Part shown: positions 16,643-24,873 of the stretch, in pieces
How positions within the stretch are numbered: the stretch's first letter is position 1
How the letters are laid out: each line of letters starts with the position of its first letter
NCBI GenBank assembly: GCA_900469615.1
Contig: UBYA01000025.1
Span: 62,001-126,000 of the forward strand
DNA length: 64,000 bases
Origin: Hyphomicrobiales bacterium
Lineage (GTDB): Bacteria > Pseudomonadota > Alphaproteobacteria > Rhizobiales > Rhizobiaceae
Direction of reading: 5' to 3'
Notes under the pieces: generated by a model
Database searches by the model: none
The model's input: only the letters and a program-made list of their open reading frames with translations
What the model was told of the DNA's origin: nothing
Made by a program: the position numbers and the translations under genes

Positions 16643-16816
16643 TTGCGAGACTTGGAGGACCCGCGACCCGCCGCGGTCAATCGGCTTCGGAAGTTCTGTA
16701 TCATACTGTATGACGCGTCTCGTTGACATGTTTGCTTACACTTCAAGCGAAAAACGACATACCGGAGATACAACCGCGGGCCATATCCGGTTGTCAATAT
16801 TACACAAGGAGCTCGC

Positions 16817-17602
16817 ATGTCTCTCTATTCTAATATTCTTGCCGCAATTGCCGCCGGGACCATTGCCATGGCAGGCCCGGCGATGGCGGCGCAGAAGCCG
16901 ACCGTCGTCCTCGTCCATGGTGCATTCGCGGAGTCGAACAGCTGGAACGGTGTCATCAAGGACTTGGAAGCAGACGGTTATCCGGTCGTCGGCGCGGCCA
17001 ATCCCCTGCGTGGGGTTGCCAGCGATGCGGCTTACGTTTCGTCGATCCTTGCAGGGATCAAGGGCCCGGTTGTGCTCGTTGGACATTCTTACGGTGGTCA
17101 GGTCATCTCGGGCGCTGCCAACGGGCATGAAAACGTAAAGGCGCTCGTATTCGTGTCAGCCTTCGCGCCGGATACAGGTGAAAGTGCGATAGACCTCACC
17201 GGAAAATTCCCGGGCAGCACCCTCGCGCCCACGCTTGCAGCACCCGTTGACCTTCCCGGCGGCGGTCACGACCTCTACATCGACCAGGCGAAATTCCCAG
17301 CCCAGTTCGCGGCGGATGTTCCGTCCAGAACGGCAAGACTCATGGCAGTCATACAGCGGCCGGTAGCGGAGGCAGCCCTCAAGGAGGGTGCGGGCGAACC
17401 CGCCTGGAAGAAGGTCCCCTCGTTCTTCGTCTACGGTGATGCCGACAAGAACATCCCGCCGCCCGCACTTGCCTGGATGGCAAAGCGCGCCGGTTCGAAG
17501 GGTACTGTGGTAGTCAAAGGTGCATCACACGTGGTTATGGTCTCGCATCCAAACGCGGTCGCGCATCTGATCGAGAAAGCGGCCTCCACCACATCCAAGT
17601 AA
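16817..17602 (+). CDS. Exported alpha/beta hydrolase
   Basis: 261 residues with a signal peptide (cleavage after GPAMAA, near residue 24). The hydrolase fold shows the oxyanion strand VVLVHGAFAES, nucleophile elbow GHSYGG (Ser near residue 90), acid strand YGDADKNIPP and His in KGASHVVMVSHP. It belongs to the small EstC/salicylate-esterase-like group of alpha/beta hydrolases, here directed to the periplasm. The start has AAGGAG upstream (16806-16811). It is a stand-alone gene. Confidence 0.88.
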   Translation: MSLYSNILAAIAAGTIAMAGPAMAAQKPTVVLVHGAFAESNSWNGVIKDLEADGYPVVGAANPLRGVASDAAYVSSILAGIKGPVVLVGHSYGGQVISGAANGHENVKALVFVSAFAPDTGESAIDLTGKFPGSTLAPTLAAPVDLPGGGHDLYIDQAKFPAQFAADVPSRTARLMAVIQRPVAEAALKEGAGEPAWKKVPSFFVYGDADKNIPPPALAWMAKRAGSKGTVVVKGASHVVMVSHPNAVAHLIEKAASTTSK

Positions 17603-17645
17603 CGTCCCTCCCCGTTCGCGGGAGCGATAACGGTATGCCAGTTCA

Positions 17646-17675
17646 GGGATGGGCTGATTTCGCAGAGCCCATCCC
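17646..17675. other. Perfect 10-bp stem-loop downstream of the hydrolase
   Basis: GGGATGGGCT (17646-17655) and AGCCCATCCC (17666-17675) pair perfectly around a 10-nt loop, 43 nt after the hydrolase stop. There is no T-run after either arm, so it is not a classical intrinsic terminator. It may stabilise the 3' end of the mRNA or assist Rho-dependent termination. Confidence 0.45.
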
Positions 17676-17741
17676 ATGCCGGAAACACCAATGTCCAGAT
17701 AAACAAAACGACACATACTTGCAGAGACTTATGCGAGGGCC

Positions 17742-17987
17742 GTGCTTGCGGCGATCATGTTTGGATCGTTCTCCGCCAATACCACATGGGCAATCGAAAA
17801 ATGCATCGCTAAATCTATAAGCTGTGAAGCCGTCCATGAGACTATTCAGCGAGACGGCGCGATCATCCTCAGATATCCGGCGGCACGCGTTCCCAGCCTG
17901 ACAAGATATGACCGCTATGTGCGGGGGACCCTAAGTGCGACGGAAACATGGAAGCCGTATCAACTCCGATCACGGCGGGATTTTTAG
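17742..17987 (+). CDS. Small conserved hypothetical protein with a YDRYV motif, possibly 3'-damaged
   Basis: 81 residues from a GTG at 17742, or 76 from the ATG at 17757. It starts with a signal-like hydrophobic stretch. The core HETIQRDGAIILRYPAARVP and YDRYVR resembles small exported rhizobial proteins of unknown function that, from memory, continue with further cysteines. Here the C-terminus becomes basic and lacks those cysteines, suggesting a frameshift near 17925. Function unknown. Confidence 0.45.
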   Translation: MLAAIMFGSFSANTTWAIEKCIAKSISCEAVHETIQRDGAIILRYPAARVPSLTRYDRYVRGTLSATETWKPYQLRSRRDF

Positions 17988-18121
17988 CGGGCTGAGCGCC
18001 CACCTGGTTATGTTACGACTTGGCTGATTTCAGAATGACCGAGCCGCTGGCTCTTCCTAAGTGCGGGGATGCTATGCCCCGTCCGCCTCATTCGAACTTA
18101 CCAGTGCCCCATCGAATTCCC

Positions 18122-18734
18122 ATGAAAAGCCGCGCCGTTGCCCGGGATCCTAACCTTCGGCTTCAAGAGGCGATGAGCGACATCGTTGCCGAGGCCCGCC
18201 TGGAACATTACTTCTTCGACCGTTTTCCCGGCGAGACACCATCGCATCCGATTGCCCGTCGGAGCTATGCACACCCGGAAGCGAGCAAAGGGCTGTACGT
18301 CCCCTGCAGCGCTGGGAGATGCCGTCACTCCGACCATATCCACGAAATGGCATCGCAGAGAGAGCGAACTCGCCGATCACTTCGTCGCGGTCATCGGCCC
18401 GTTACAGCATGATCTGAACGGGCAGCGTCATTGTCTTGTCCTTACCTCGACGGAGATCGCCCTATCGAAGGAGCAACGGACAACAATCCTCCTCGATACG
18501 CTTTCCGCCGTGGAAGAGGTCAGCTCGCACACACCCGCAGCCTATCAGATCAGCAACCGCGAACTGGCCTGTTTAAAATGGACGGTGGTGGGTAAAAGCA
18601 GTCCTATGATCGCCCTCATCTATGGCCTCAGCGTTCACATGGTCATGGGGCATCTTAAATCCGCGCTCAAGAAGCTGGGCTGCGTGACCAGGGCGCATGC
18701 GGTGGCAAAGGCAACCCGGCTTCGCCTCATTTGA
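18122..18734 (+). pseudogene. LuxR-family regulator, frameshifted and eroded
   Basis: The N-terminal half (MSDIVAEARLEHYFFDRFPG) is in one frame. The C-terminal half, from about 18310, is in another and ends with a LuxR helix-turn-helix (ISNRELACLKWTVVGKSS, LSVHMVMGHLKSALKKLG). The HTH has Met or Gly at positions that are normally Glu, Thr, Asn and Phe (PEIA, HTVNFH), which argues for neutral decay. The 3' end overlaps the convergent MFS gene by 8 bp. Confidence 0.65.
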
Positions 18735-19959
18735 ATCGTCCGCCTGCATCGCTGCAGGAAACTGCCGGCAAACGGTCCATCGAGATATGGCGGTCGCGCC
18801 CTGCTATGGCACCGACGATCGCCATGATCAGGCAAAGGCCGGAGCAAATAAGCAATGGCGTGCCCCATCCCGCGGACACATCATGAAGGTAGCCTATCAT
18901 CGTCGGACCGATAGCGGCGAGAAAATAGCCCACCCCTTGCGACAGTCCCGAAAGAGCTGCGGCATCGATCGCATCTAGAGTTCGCAGGCTGAGAAACGAG
19001 AGGGCCAGGATAAGCCCGCCCCCCGCACCGAAGCCGAAGAATAGTATCCACAATACGGCCATCTTCGGCGCGAGATGAAGCCCAAGAAGTCCGACCATGA
19101 TGGACAAGGAAAGCGCAACGGCCGCCACCCGCTGGTCTTTCATTTGCGGGGCCAGTGGAATGGGAACAAGTCCCGGCAACGCGGTCGAGAGCAGCAAAAC
19201 GCCGTGCATAGATCCTGCCTGATCCTGAGTGAACTGCGCCTCTTCCAGGATTGACGGCAGCGAGCTAACGCCGACATAGTAAAGGAAGCAGTCGAGGCCG
19301 AGAAAAACGGTCACTTGCCAGGCAAGCGATGATTTCCATATTGGAGGACGCGCCTCGTCGAGCTTCACGGTTTTACGATCCTCCTTGCGTCCCAACCGGG
19401 GTAACCAAAAGCCAGCGGCGACGATAGGCAGGATCAGCGTTAACAAAAGAGCGACCCGCCAGTCGGAGCCGTCCATTGTCGAAACGGGAATAGCAATCGC
19501 AGAGACTAAGGCCGCTGTGCAGCCCATGACGAGCACGTAGCTTGCCGTCAACGGAGCCACACTCTCCGGGAAGTCTCGCTTCAGAACGCTGGGCAACAGA
19601 ACATTGCCTATTGCGATGCCCACGCCGATCACGGCGGTTCCAAGGTATAGCGTCGATACCGGCCCACCCGAGCGGACGGATATCCCGATTCCGATTATCA
19701 CGAGAGCCAGCAGCAGTGATTTCTCCAACCCGATTCGCGAGGGAAGTGCCGCGGCGATTGGTGATATGAAGGCGAACGCAAGCAAAGGTAGGGTAATCAA
19801 GAGGCCCGCTTCGGCGGCATCGAGCTGGAAGGTGTCCCTCAATGTCTCCAACAAGGGCGCGGCACTTGTGAAGGGAGCCCTGAGATTCGTCGCGATCAGG
19901 AATACGCTGAGAAGAAGCCGTCCGGTATGACGGGTGTTGTCGTTGGCGGGTCTAGCCAT
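18727..19959 (-). CDS. CynX/NimT-family MFS transporter
   Basis: About 410 residues from the ATG at 19959 (MARPANDNTRHTGR); the in-frame region further upstream has no membrane character and is rejected. Twelve hydrophobic segments and an NLRAPFTSAAPLLETLRD opening match the CynX (cyanate) / NimT (2-nitroimidazole) branch of MFS permeases. Substrate unknown. The C-terminus is hydrophilic and short. It stands alone, with a DUF3311 gene upstream on the same strand. Confidence 0.85.
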   Translation of the reverse strand: MARPANDNTRHTGRLLLSVFLIATNLRAPFTSAAPLLETLRDTFQLDAAEAGLLITLPLLAFAFISPIAAALPSRIGLEKSLLLALVIIGIGISVRSGGPVSTLYLGTAVIGVGIAIGNVLLPSVLKRDFPESVAPLTASYVLVMGCTAALVSAIAIPVSTMDGSDWRVALLLTLILPIVAAGFWLPRLGRKEDRKTVKLDEARPPIWKSSLAWQVTVFLGLDCFLYYVGVSSLPSILEEAQFTQDQAGSMHGVLLLSTALPGLVPIPLAPQMKDQRVAAVALSLSIMVGLLGLHLAPKMAVLWILFFGFGAGGGLILALSFLSLRTLDAIDAAALSGLSQGVGYFLAAIGPTMIGYLHDVSAGWGTPLLICSGLCLIMAIVGAIAGRDRHISMDRLPAVSCSDAGGRFK

Positions 19960-20050
19960 GGACCTAACTCCAATGGACGCCCGGCAAAACCAGCCCGAGC
20001 CCGGTGCAACTCGGCAAAACGTTCGTGCAGCACGTTGGGCTGGAAATTGG

Positions 20051-20257
20051 TCAGGTGTTTTCCGAATCGTGCTCCGGCTCACGATTTGCGGGATCCATTT
20101 TGAAGATGAGCCACATACCCGCGGAGATGAGGAAAACACTGAAGACGTGCCAGGCAAAAAAAGTGGGGAATCCGAACACGAGTGGCTCGACGCGGTTGCA
20201 AACGATGCTTCCGGTAAATACCAAGACCACCAAGACGATTGGCGCTGCATATCTCAT
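20051..20257 (-). CDS. DUF3311-like small membrane protein
   Basis: 68 residues from the ATG at 20257. Two membrane helices flank the conserved CNRVEPLVFGFPTFFAWHV block, matching DUF3311 (N-x-VEP...G.PFfYaW). These proteins normally precede a sodium:solute symporter subunit. No symporter gene lies here: the next gene downstream is the MFS permease 91 bp away, and upstream is a truncated hydrolase. It may be an orphan left by rearrangement. Confidence 0.65.
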   Translation of the reverse strand: MRYAAPIVLVVLVFTGSIVCNRVEPLVFGFPTFFAWHVFSVFLISAGMWLIFKMDPANREPEHDSENT

Positions 20258-20362
20258 GTCATGCCTTCTTTCTCGATGTCTCGTGGGGACGAGCAAAAGG
20301 GCCAATGCTATTCATTGTGCCCGTCGAATGCGGTCGCCGCAATATGCGGCGACCGCGATTTG

Positions 20363-21374
20363 TTACGCTTGGCGTAGTGTCCGGAAGGCTTGGCGCACCT
20401 CCTGGGTGAATACCGTTGGGGCCTCCCAGGCGGCGAAATGCCCTCCATCCTTGACCTCGTTGAAGTAGATCAGATTGCCGAAAGCCTGTTCCGTCCACGA
20501 GCGCGGTGCTTGGAAGATCTCCCCCGGGAAAACGCTTACGGCGACAGGGACGGAAGGGATCGTACCAAGAGCGTTGAAATTATTGGTCTTATCCTCCCAG
20601 TAGATCTGAGCGGCGGAGGTGCCTGTTTCCGTGAACCAGTACAGCGAGATATCGTCCAGCATCTCGTCTCTTGTCAGCACCTTTTCCGGTTGCTTGTTAC
20701 TGTAAGTCCAGGTGACGAACTTGTCGTACATCCAAGCAGCCATGCCAACGGGCGAGTCGACAAGCGAGTAACCGATCGTCTGTGGCCGGGTCACCATCAT
20801 CTGCGCGTAACCAGCGTTGTCCTTGTAGAAAGCCGCGAGCTTGTCGAACGCAGCGCGCTCCTTCTCGCTAAGACTTGCGGGAGCCGGATCGTCGACCGCG
20901 AGGATACGGACGATCTCCTTCGGCACTACGGCCGGCATGTTCAAGTGAATGCCAAGGAGGCCCGGTACGTTCTGATGCGCCATACGTTCCGAAATGACGG
21001 AGCCGCAATCGCCGCCTTGGGAAACGAACTTGTCGTAACCCAAGCGGTTCATGAGAGTGCTCCAGGCCCGGGCAGTATGGTCGGAGCCCCAACCCGTCAC
21101 GTTTGGCTTTCCCGAAAAACCGAACCCCGGGATCGACGGTACGACCAGATGGAAAGCATCGTCCTCCGTTCCACCATGTGCGGTCGGATCGGTGAGCGGG
21201 TCAATGACCTTGAGCATTTCAAGAACCGAACCCGGCCAGCCGTGGGTCATGATAAGCGGCAGCGCGTTCTCATGCTTCGAGCGAACGTGGATGAAGTGGA
21301 TGTCGAGGCCGTCGATCTCGGTGATGAACATCGGCAGCGCGTTGAGCTTCGCTTCGATCTTCCGCCAGTCGTAC
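20363..21374 (-). pseudogene. Epoxide hydrolase gene truncated at its 5' end
   Basis: About 336 codons of a microsomal-type epoxide hydrolase. It begins abruptly at YDWRKIEAKLNALPMF inside the EHN domain, then has the HGWPGSVLEM oxyanion motif, nucleophile GGDCGS (Asp), and DGGHFAAWEAP with the catalytic His. The sequence is clean to the stop at 20363, but at about 21374 the homology ends and plus-strand binding-protein sequence begins, so the start, signal region and first part of the EHN domain are missing. Presumed inactive unless fused to an unseen start. Confidence 0.75.
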
Positions 21375-21377
21375 CCG

Positions 21378-22090
21378 TGCGCCGCGCGATTGCCCACGCC
21401 ATCGACCTCAACGTGATCCTCAATACGGTCTGGTATGGCTATGGACACGTTTCGCCGACGCCGATCAGCACGTTCCTGCCGCAATATCTGGACACCACGA
21501 TCAAGCCCTATGCCTTCGATCTGAAAGCCGCCGAACAGCTGCTCGACGAAGCGGGTTACAAGCGCAACGGCGGTGGCATCCGCTTCACGCTTCGCCTGAC
21601 GCACAATTCCTACAACGAGGGCTTCAAGCGCGTTGCCGAATATCTGAAGCAGAATCTTGCGCGCATCGGCATCGATGCACGGATCGACTCCTATGATTTC
21701 TCCACCTACATCCAGAAGGTCTATATCGAGCGCGCATTCGACCTGGCGGCCGAGTATCTCGGCAACCAGTTCGATCCGACGCTTGGCGTGCAACGCATCT
21801 ACTGGTCGAAGAACTTCAAACTCGGACTGCCCTTCTCCAATGCCAGCCACTATCAGAACCCGGAAGTCGACCGGCTTCTCGAGGCGGCGTCGGTGGAGGT
21901 CGACGAGGCGAAGCGCAAGCAGGAGTTCAACGACTTCCAGAAGATCATCGCCGACGAGCTTCCCGTCATCAACCTGATCGCGCTCGAAAACGTCACCGTC
22001 TTCAACAAGCGGGTCCGGAACCATACAATCGGCGCCGAAGGCGTGCAGTCGAATTTCGCGGATGTCTATATCAAGGAAAACGAGGGCTGA
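21378..22090 (+). pseudogene. Family-5 (peptide/nickel-type) ABC substrate-binding protein, 5'-truncated
   Basis: About 237 codons of the C-terminal half, starting at VRRAIAHAIDLNVI. It is clearly paralogous to the intact binding proteins at 30133 and 35190: all three share FDPTLGVQR-like (FDPTVGVQR in one), YWSKNF and FSN..(A/S)Y.NP.VD blocks. It is cut exactly where the divergent epoxide hydrolase fragment is cut. It keeps its own terminator (22114-22141). It appears to be the remains of the binding protein for the Dpp-like operon to its right. Confidence 0.8.
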
Positions 22091-22113
22091 GATCGGCTCT
22101 CGGCACATCGTTT

Positions 22114-22141
22114 GGGGGGCGATGCGGCGCCCCCTTTTTTT
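22114..22141 (+). terminator. Intrinsic terminator after the truncated binding protein
   Basis: GGGGGC (22115-22120) and GCCCCC (22129-22134) form a GC-only stem with an 8-nt loop, followed directly by a T7 run (22135-22141). It stands 24 nt after the stop of the binding-protein remnant and 9 nt before the end of the convergent flavoprotein gene. Confidence 0.85.
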
Positions 22142-22149
22142 GTCTCGCC

Positions 22150-23571
22150 TTACGAAGCGACAAGCGAAAGCGGAGTGAGCTTGCCGAGAATGCGGTCCGC
22201 CAGCGCGATCGCCTGCGCACGCTGCTCGGTGATCGAGCTCGATTCCCAGGCGACGCCCCTGAGCGGATGGCCGATGGCGCTGATGTTGCGGTGGACACGC
22301 CCCTCTTCGGAGATGACATCGCCCTGCTCCGTGGCATCGATGCCGAAGCCGGTGCTGTGCGGACGAACCTCGCCGCTGGCAAGCAAATTCCTGACGAAGG
22401 GATCGGAAATGCGCCGCCAGTCGTGCAGCTGATGGCCGCGGCAATCGATGACGCCGCCGAAGGAACGGACTTCCGTGTCGGATCGGGTTTTCAGCGTCGC
22501 CGCGATCAAGCGGCCGAAGCGCCTCATCGCGAGCAATCGCGCGGGCTGATGCCCGAGGCGGCCCTCGGCAATCGCATTGGAAACGGCGTGATAGCTGTCG
22601 GGTGCGGCGCGATGCGCCGTCACATCCCAGAACGCCCGGAGATGCCGGGCAAACCGCAATCTCTCCGTATCGCTCGCCTTCTGCCAGAGAGGCAGGATAT
22701 GCGGCCGGATGGCAAGCGGCAGCGCCTGCCAGTCCTTGCCGGCGGCCGCCAATGCGCGGCGCTCCGCCTTGACGACCGACAGCAGGGATCGCGCGGTGGT
22801 CGGCAGCGGTCCTTGAGCGAGAAAGTCGCGCTCCAGCGTTGCATTGCGCCGAACTTCGATGAATTGGCCTCGCCTGGATATGACCCGATACTGGCCGCGG
22901 AAGCCGCGCGCCTCCATGCTGGTGACGGCGTCGACCATCGACAGGCTCGACCCGATGAGCAGGATCTCCTGAGCGTCGACAAGCCGATCCAGAGCTGTGC
23001 TGTCCCATGGCGACGCGGCAAAGCCTGGATGAGCGGCGACCGCCGCCTCGCGAGGCGCCAGCTCGGGCTGGAAGACGCCGAGGGCAAGGATCACCTCATC
23101 CGCCTCGATGGTTTCTCCTTCGCTCGTCGTGATCTCGATTCTATGCGGAGCGGAAACGAGGCGGGTCGCCGATGCCCTGACATGACGAAAGCTCGATCCG
23201 GATCGCGCCGTCGAGACGGCCCGGCGCAGCTCGTCGCGAACGTAGGTTCCATAGAGGTATCGCGGCGGGAAACTGGAGGCAATATCGGCAGGCGGCGTCC
23301 AGCCGTAGCGTGGCGCATTCTCCGCGAGCCAATGAACCAGATGGTCGGGCTCTTCCGGGTGCAGCGAAAAGGTGCTGGCCGGGCCGTTGACGAGATGAAC
23401 GGCTTCGGTGGTGCTGTAGGCCACCCCGCGTCCAAGCTCGTCGCGAGGCTCCAGTATCGTGACCGACAGCGGCACCTCGGTCCTGTCGAGCAGCTTGATC
23501 GCGGTGAGCGCGCCGGCAAAACCGCCGCCGATGATGGCGATGGACCGAAAGGAATGCGGGTCTGTGTGCAT
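22150..23571 (-). CDS. NAD(P)/FAD-binding oxidoreductase (YdhS-like)
   Basis: 473 residues. The N-terminal FAD motif SIAIIGGGFAGALTAIKLL is followed by GRGVAYSTTEAVHLVNGPAS, the signature region of the FAD/NAD(P)-binding group that includes YdhS, and a second dinucleotide site at EILLIGSSLSMVDAVTSM (near residue 205). It lies 3 nt after the acyl-CoA-dehydrogenase-like gene, so the two are probably translated together. In this organosulfur context it could act in electron transfer or oxygenation (inference). No experimentally defined reaction can be assigned. Confidence 0.8.
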   Translation of the reverse strand: MHTDPHSFRSIAIIGGGFAGALTAIKLLDRTEVPLSVTILEPRDELGRGVAYSTTEAVHLVNGPASTFSLHPEEPDHLVHWLAENAPRYGWTPPADIASSFPPRYLYGTYVRDELRRAVSTARSGSSFRHVRASATRLVSAPHRIEITTSEGETIEADEVILALGVFQPELAPREAAVAAHPGFAASPWDSTALDRLVDAQEILLIGSSLSMVDAVTSMEARGFRGQYRVISRRGQFIEVRRNATLERDFLAQGPLPTTARSLLSVVKAERRALAAAGKDWQALPLAIRPHILPLWQKASDTERLRFARHLRAFWDVTAHRAAPDSYHAVSNAIAEGRLGHQPARLLAMRRFGRLIAATLKTRSDTEVRSFGGVIDCRGHQLHDWRRISDPFVRNLLASGEVRPHSTGFGIDATEQGDVISEEGRVHRNISAIGHPLRGVAWESSSITEQRAQAIALADRILGKLTPLSLVAS

Positions 23572-23574
23572 GGC

Positions 23575-24810
23575 TCAAAAGACCTTGCCTTCTTCCAGAT
23601 GCGTGGTGGTGCCGTTGATGTAGTAGTCACCCACCACCCGCGCCTTGTGCAGCAATGGATTGTGGTTGAGCACCGTGCGGATATTGCGCCAATGGCGGTC
23701 GAGATTGAGATGGCGCGATGTCGCCGAACCGCCGCCCAGCTCGAAGACGTTGGTGGCGGCGGCAAGGGCAAGCTGCGACGCAACGATCTGGGTACGCGCC
23801 GTCGTCAGCGCACTTTCGACGAGGGCTGCTTCCAGTGCCTCGGGATCGTCGCCCGCGAAGGCTTCCACCGTGCGGTCGAGCGCGCGGGCGCTCTCGCGGA
23901 TCAGCATATCGACGGCGAAGGAGCCGGCGGCGATCTCGCCCAATATCTTTTGCACGAAGGGGTCGGCATTGGCTGTTTCGGCGGCGCTATGGGCTGCCGA
24001 ACGCGCCTGCCTGCGCACATATTCCGTGCCCTCGCGCAGCGCACCGCGGACCGCGCCCGCCATCGAGGCGGCAAGGTGAAGCTGGCGTAGCGTCGATGTG
24101 TGCCTGCCGACCAGCGTGTTCAGCCCGCGCGTCGAAATCTCGTGCGGCAGCACTTCGACATCATCGAGAAGCACGCCACCGCTTGCCGTCAGGCGCTGGC
24201 CCATGCCATCCCAGTCGTCGAGGATGGCGATCCCCTTGCGGTCGACCGGCAGCAGCACGCTGACGAGCTGGTCCTCGTCGTTCCTGGCGCTGAACGATGC
24301 AAAATCGGCGAAGGCCGTGCCTGTCGCATACCATTTTCGACCATTGAGCCGGTAACTTTCACCGGATTTCGTCAGCCGGGTCGTCACCTCGCCCGGACGC
24401 TTCGTCCCCTGCTCCGTATGGGCGCCGCCGAAGAGTTTACCGCCGAGGACGCGGGCAAGCTGCGTGCGGTCGACGGCGCCGTTCGGATTGAGCAGCAGCG
24501 CCTCGGTGAAATTGAAGTGACTTCGCAGCGCATGGGCGACATTGGAGTCGGCCGCGCCGATCGTCATGATCATCTCGATGTAATCGAGCACCGATCCGCC
24601 CGGCCCGCCAAGCGTGGTCGGTATGCGCAAGGCCCCAAGCCCCGCCTCCTTGAACAGCCGAAAGGCCTCATGCGGCAGCTCGCGTTCAAGATCTCGCCGC
24701 GCCGCCTCCTTCGCGATCTCCGTGGCAAGGTCGGGTATTCGGGCAAGCAGCGTCGCCCGGTCGGTTTCAGCGGGAGTGGAGGGTAAGGCTGATGAAGCTA
24801 TGATGGGCAT
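23575..24810 (-). CDS. Acyl-CoA-dehydrogenase-fold flavoprotein of the SfnB/DszC type
   Basis: 411 residues. N-terminal helical domain, middle beta domain with LNGRKWYATGTAFADF, and the C-terminal block LDRHWRNIRTVLNHNPLLHKARVVGDYYING. That last block (LDRHWRN.RT...HNP..K.R..GD..LNG) marks the DszC/SfnB flavin-dependent monooxygenase-like branch rather than true acyl-CoA dehydrogenases. Such enzymes use reduced FMN or oxidise sulfur compounds. An intrinsic terminator lies only 25 bp upstream of the start, so expression may depend on readthrough from the aldo/keto reductase gene. Confidence 0.85.
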   Translation of the reverse strand: MPIIASSALPSTPAETDRATLLARIPDLATEIAKEAARRDLERELPHEAFRLFKEAGLGALRIPTTLGGPGGSVLDYIEMIMTIGAADSNVAHALRSHFNFTEALLLNPNGAVDRTQLARVLGGKLFGGAHTEQGTKRPGEVTTRLTKSGESYRLNGRKWYATGTAFADFASFSARNDEDQLVSVLLPVDRKGIAILDDWDGMGQRLTASGGVLLDDVEVLPHEISTRGLNTLVGRHTSTLRQLHLAASMAGAVRGALREGTEYVRRQARSAAHSAAETANADPFVQKILGEIAAGSFAVDMLIRESARALDRTVEAFAGDDPEALEAALVESALTTARTQIVASQLALAAATNVFELGGGSATSRHLNLDRHWRNIRTVLNHNPLLHKARVVGDYYINGTTTHLEEGKVF

Positions 24811-24835
24811 GAACGGTTCTTTTCGCGCCGAAAGG

Positions 24836-24860
24836 AAAAAGGCCCCGCCCGGGCGGGGCC
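24836..24860 (-). terminator. Intrinsic terminator between the aldo/keto reductase and SfnB/DszC-type genes
   Basis: The 20-bp GC-only palindrome at 24841-24860 (GGCCCCGCCC and its complement) is followed on the minus strand by a T5 run (complement of 24836-24840). It stands 13 nt after the aldo/keto reductase stop and 25 nt before the next ATG on the same strand, which makes it either an operon end or a partial attenuator. Confidence 0.8.
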
Positions 24861-24873
24861 CTGGGCTCGATGA

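Noticed and set aside
17646..17675. Calling the hydrolase stem-loop an intrinsic terminator
   Set aside because: The stem is perfect but neither side carries a T-run, so it is listed only as a stem-loop.
20363..23008. Single minus-strand open frame of 881 codons joining flavoprotein-antisense sequence to epoxide hydrolase
   Set aside because: Only the last 336 codons show epoxide hydrolase homology; the rest is antisense or off-frame sequence of other genes, so it is not a true fusion.
22267..24090. Long plus-strand open frame opposite the NAD(P)/FAD and SfnB/DszC-type genes
   Set aside because: Shadow of GC-rich codon bias on the other strand; composition is Arg/Gly/Ala rich, with no recognisable domain.
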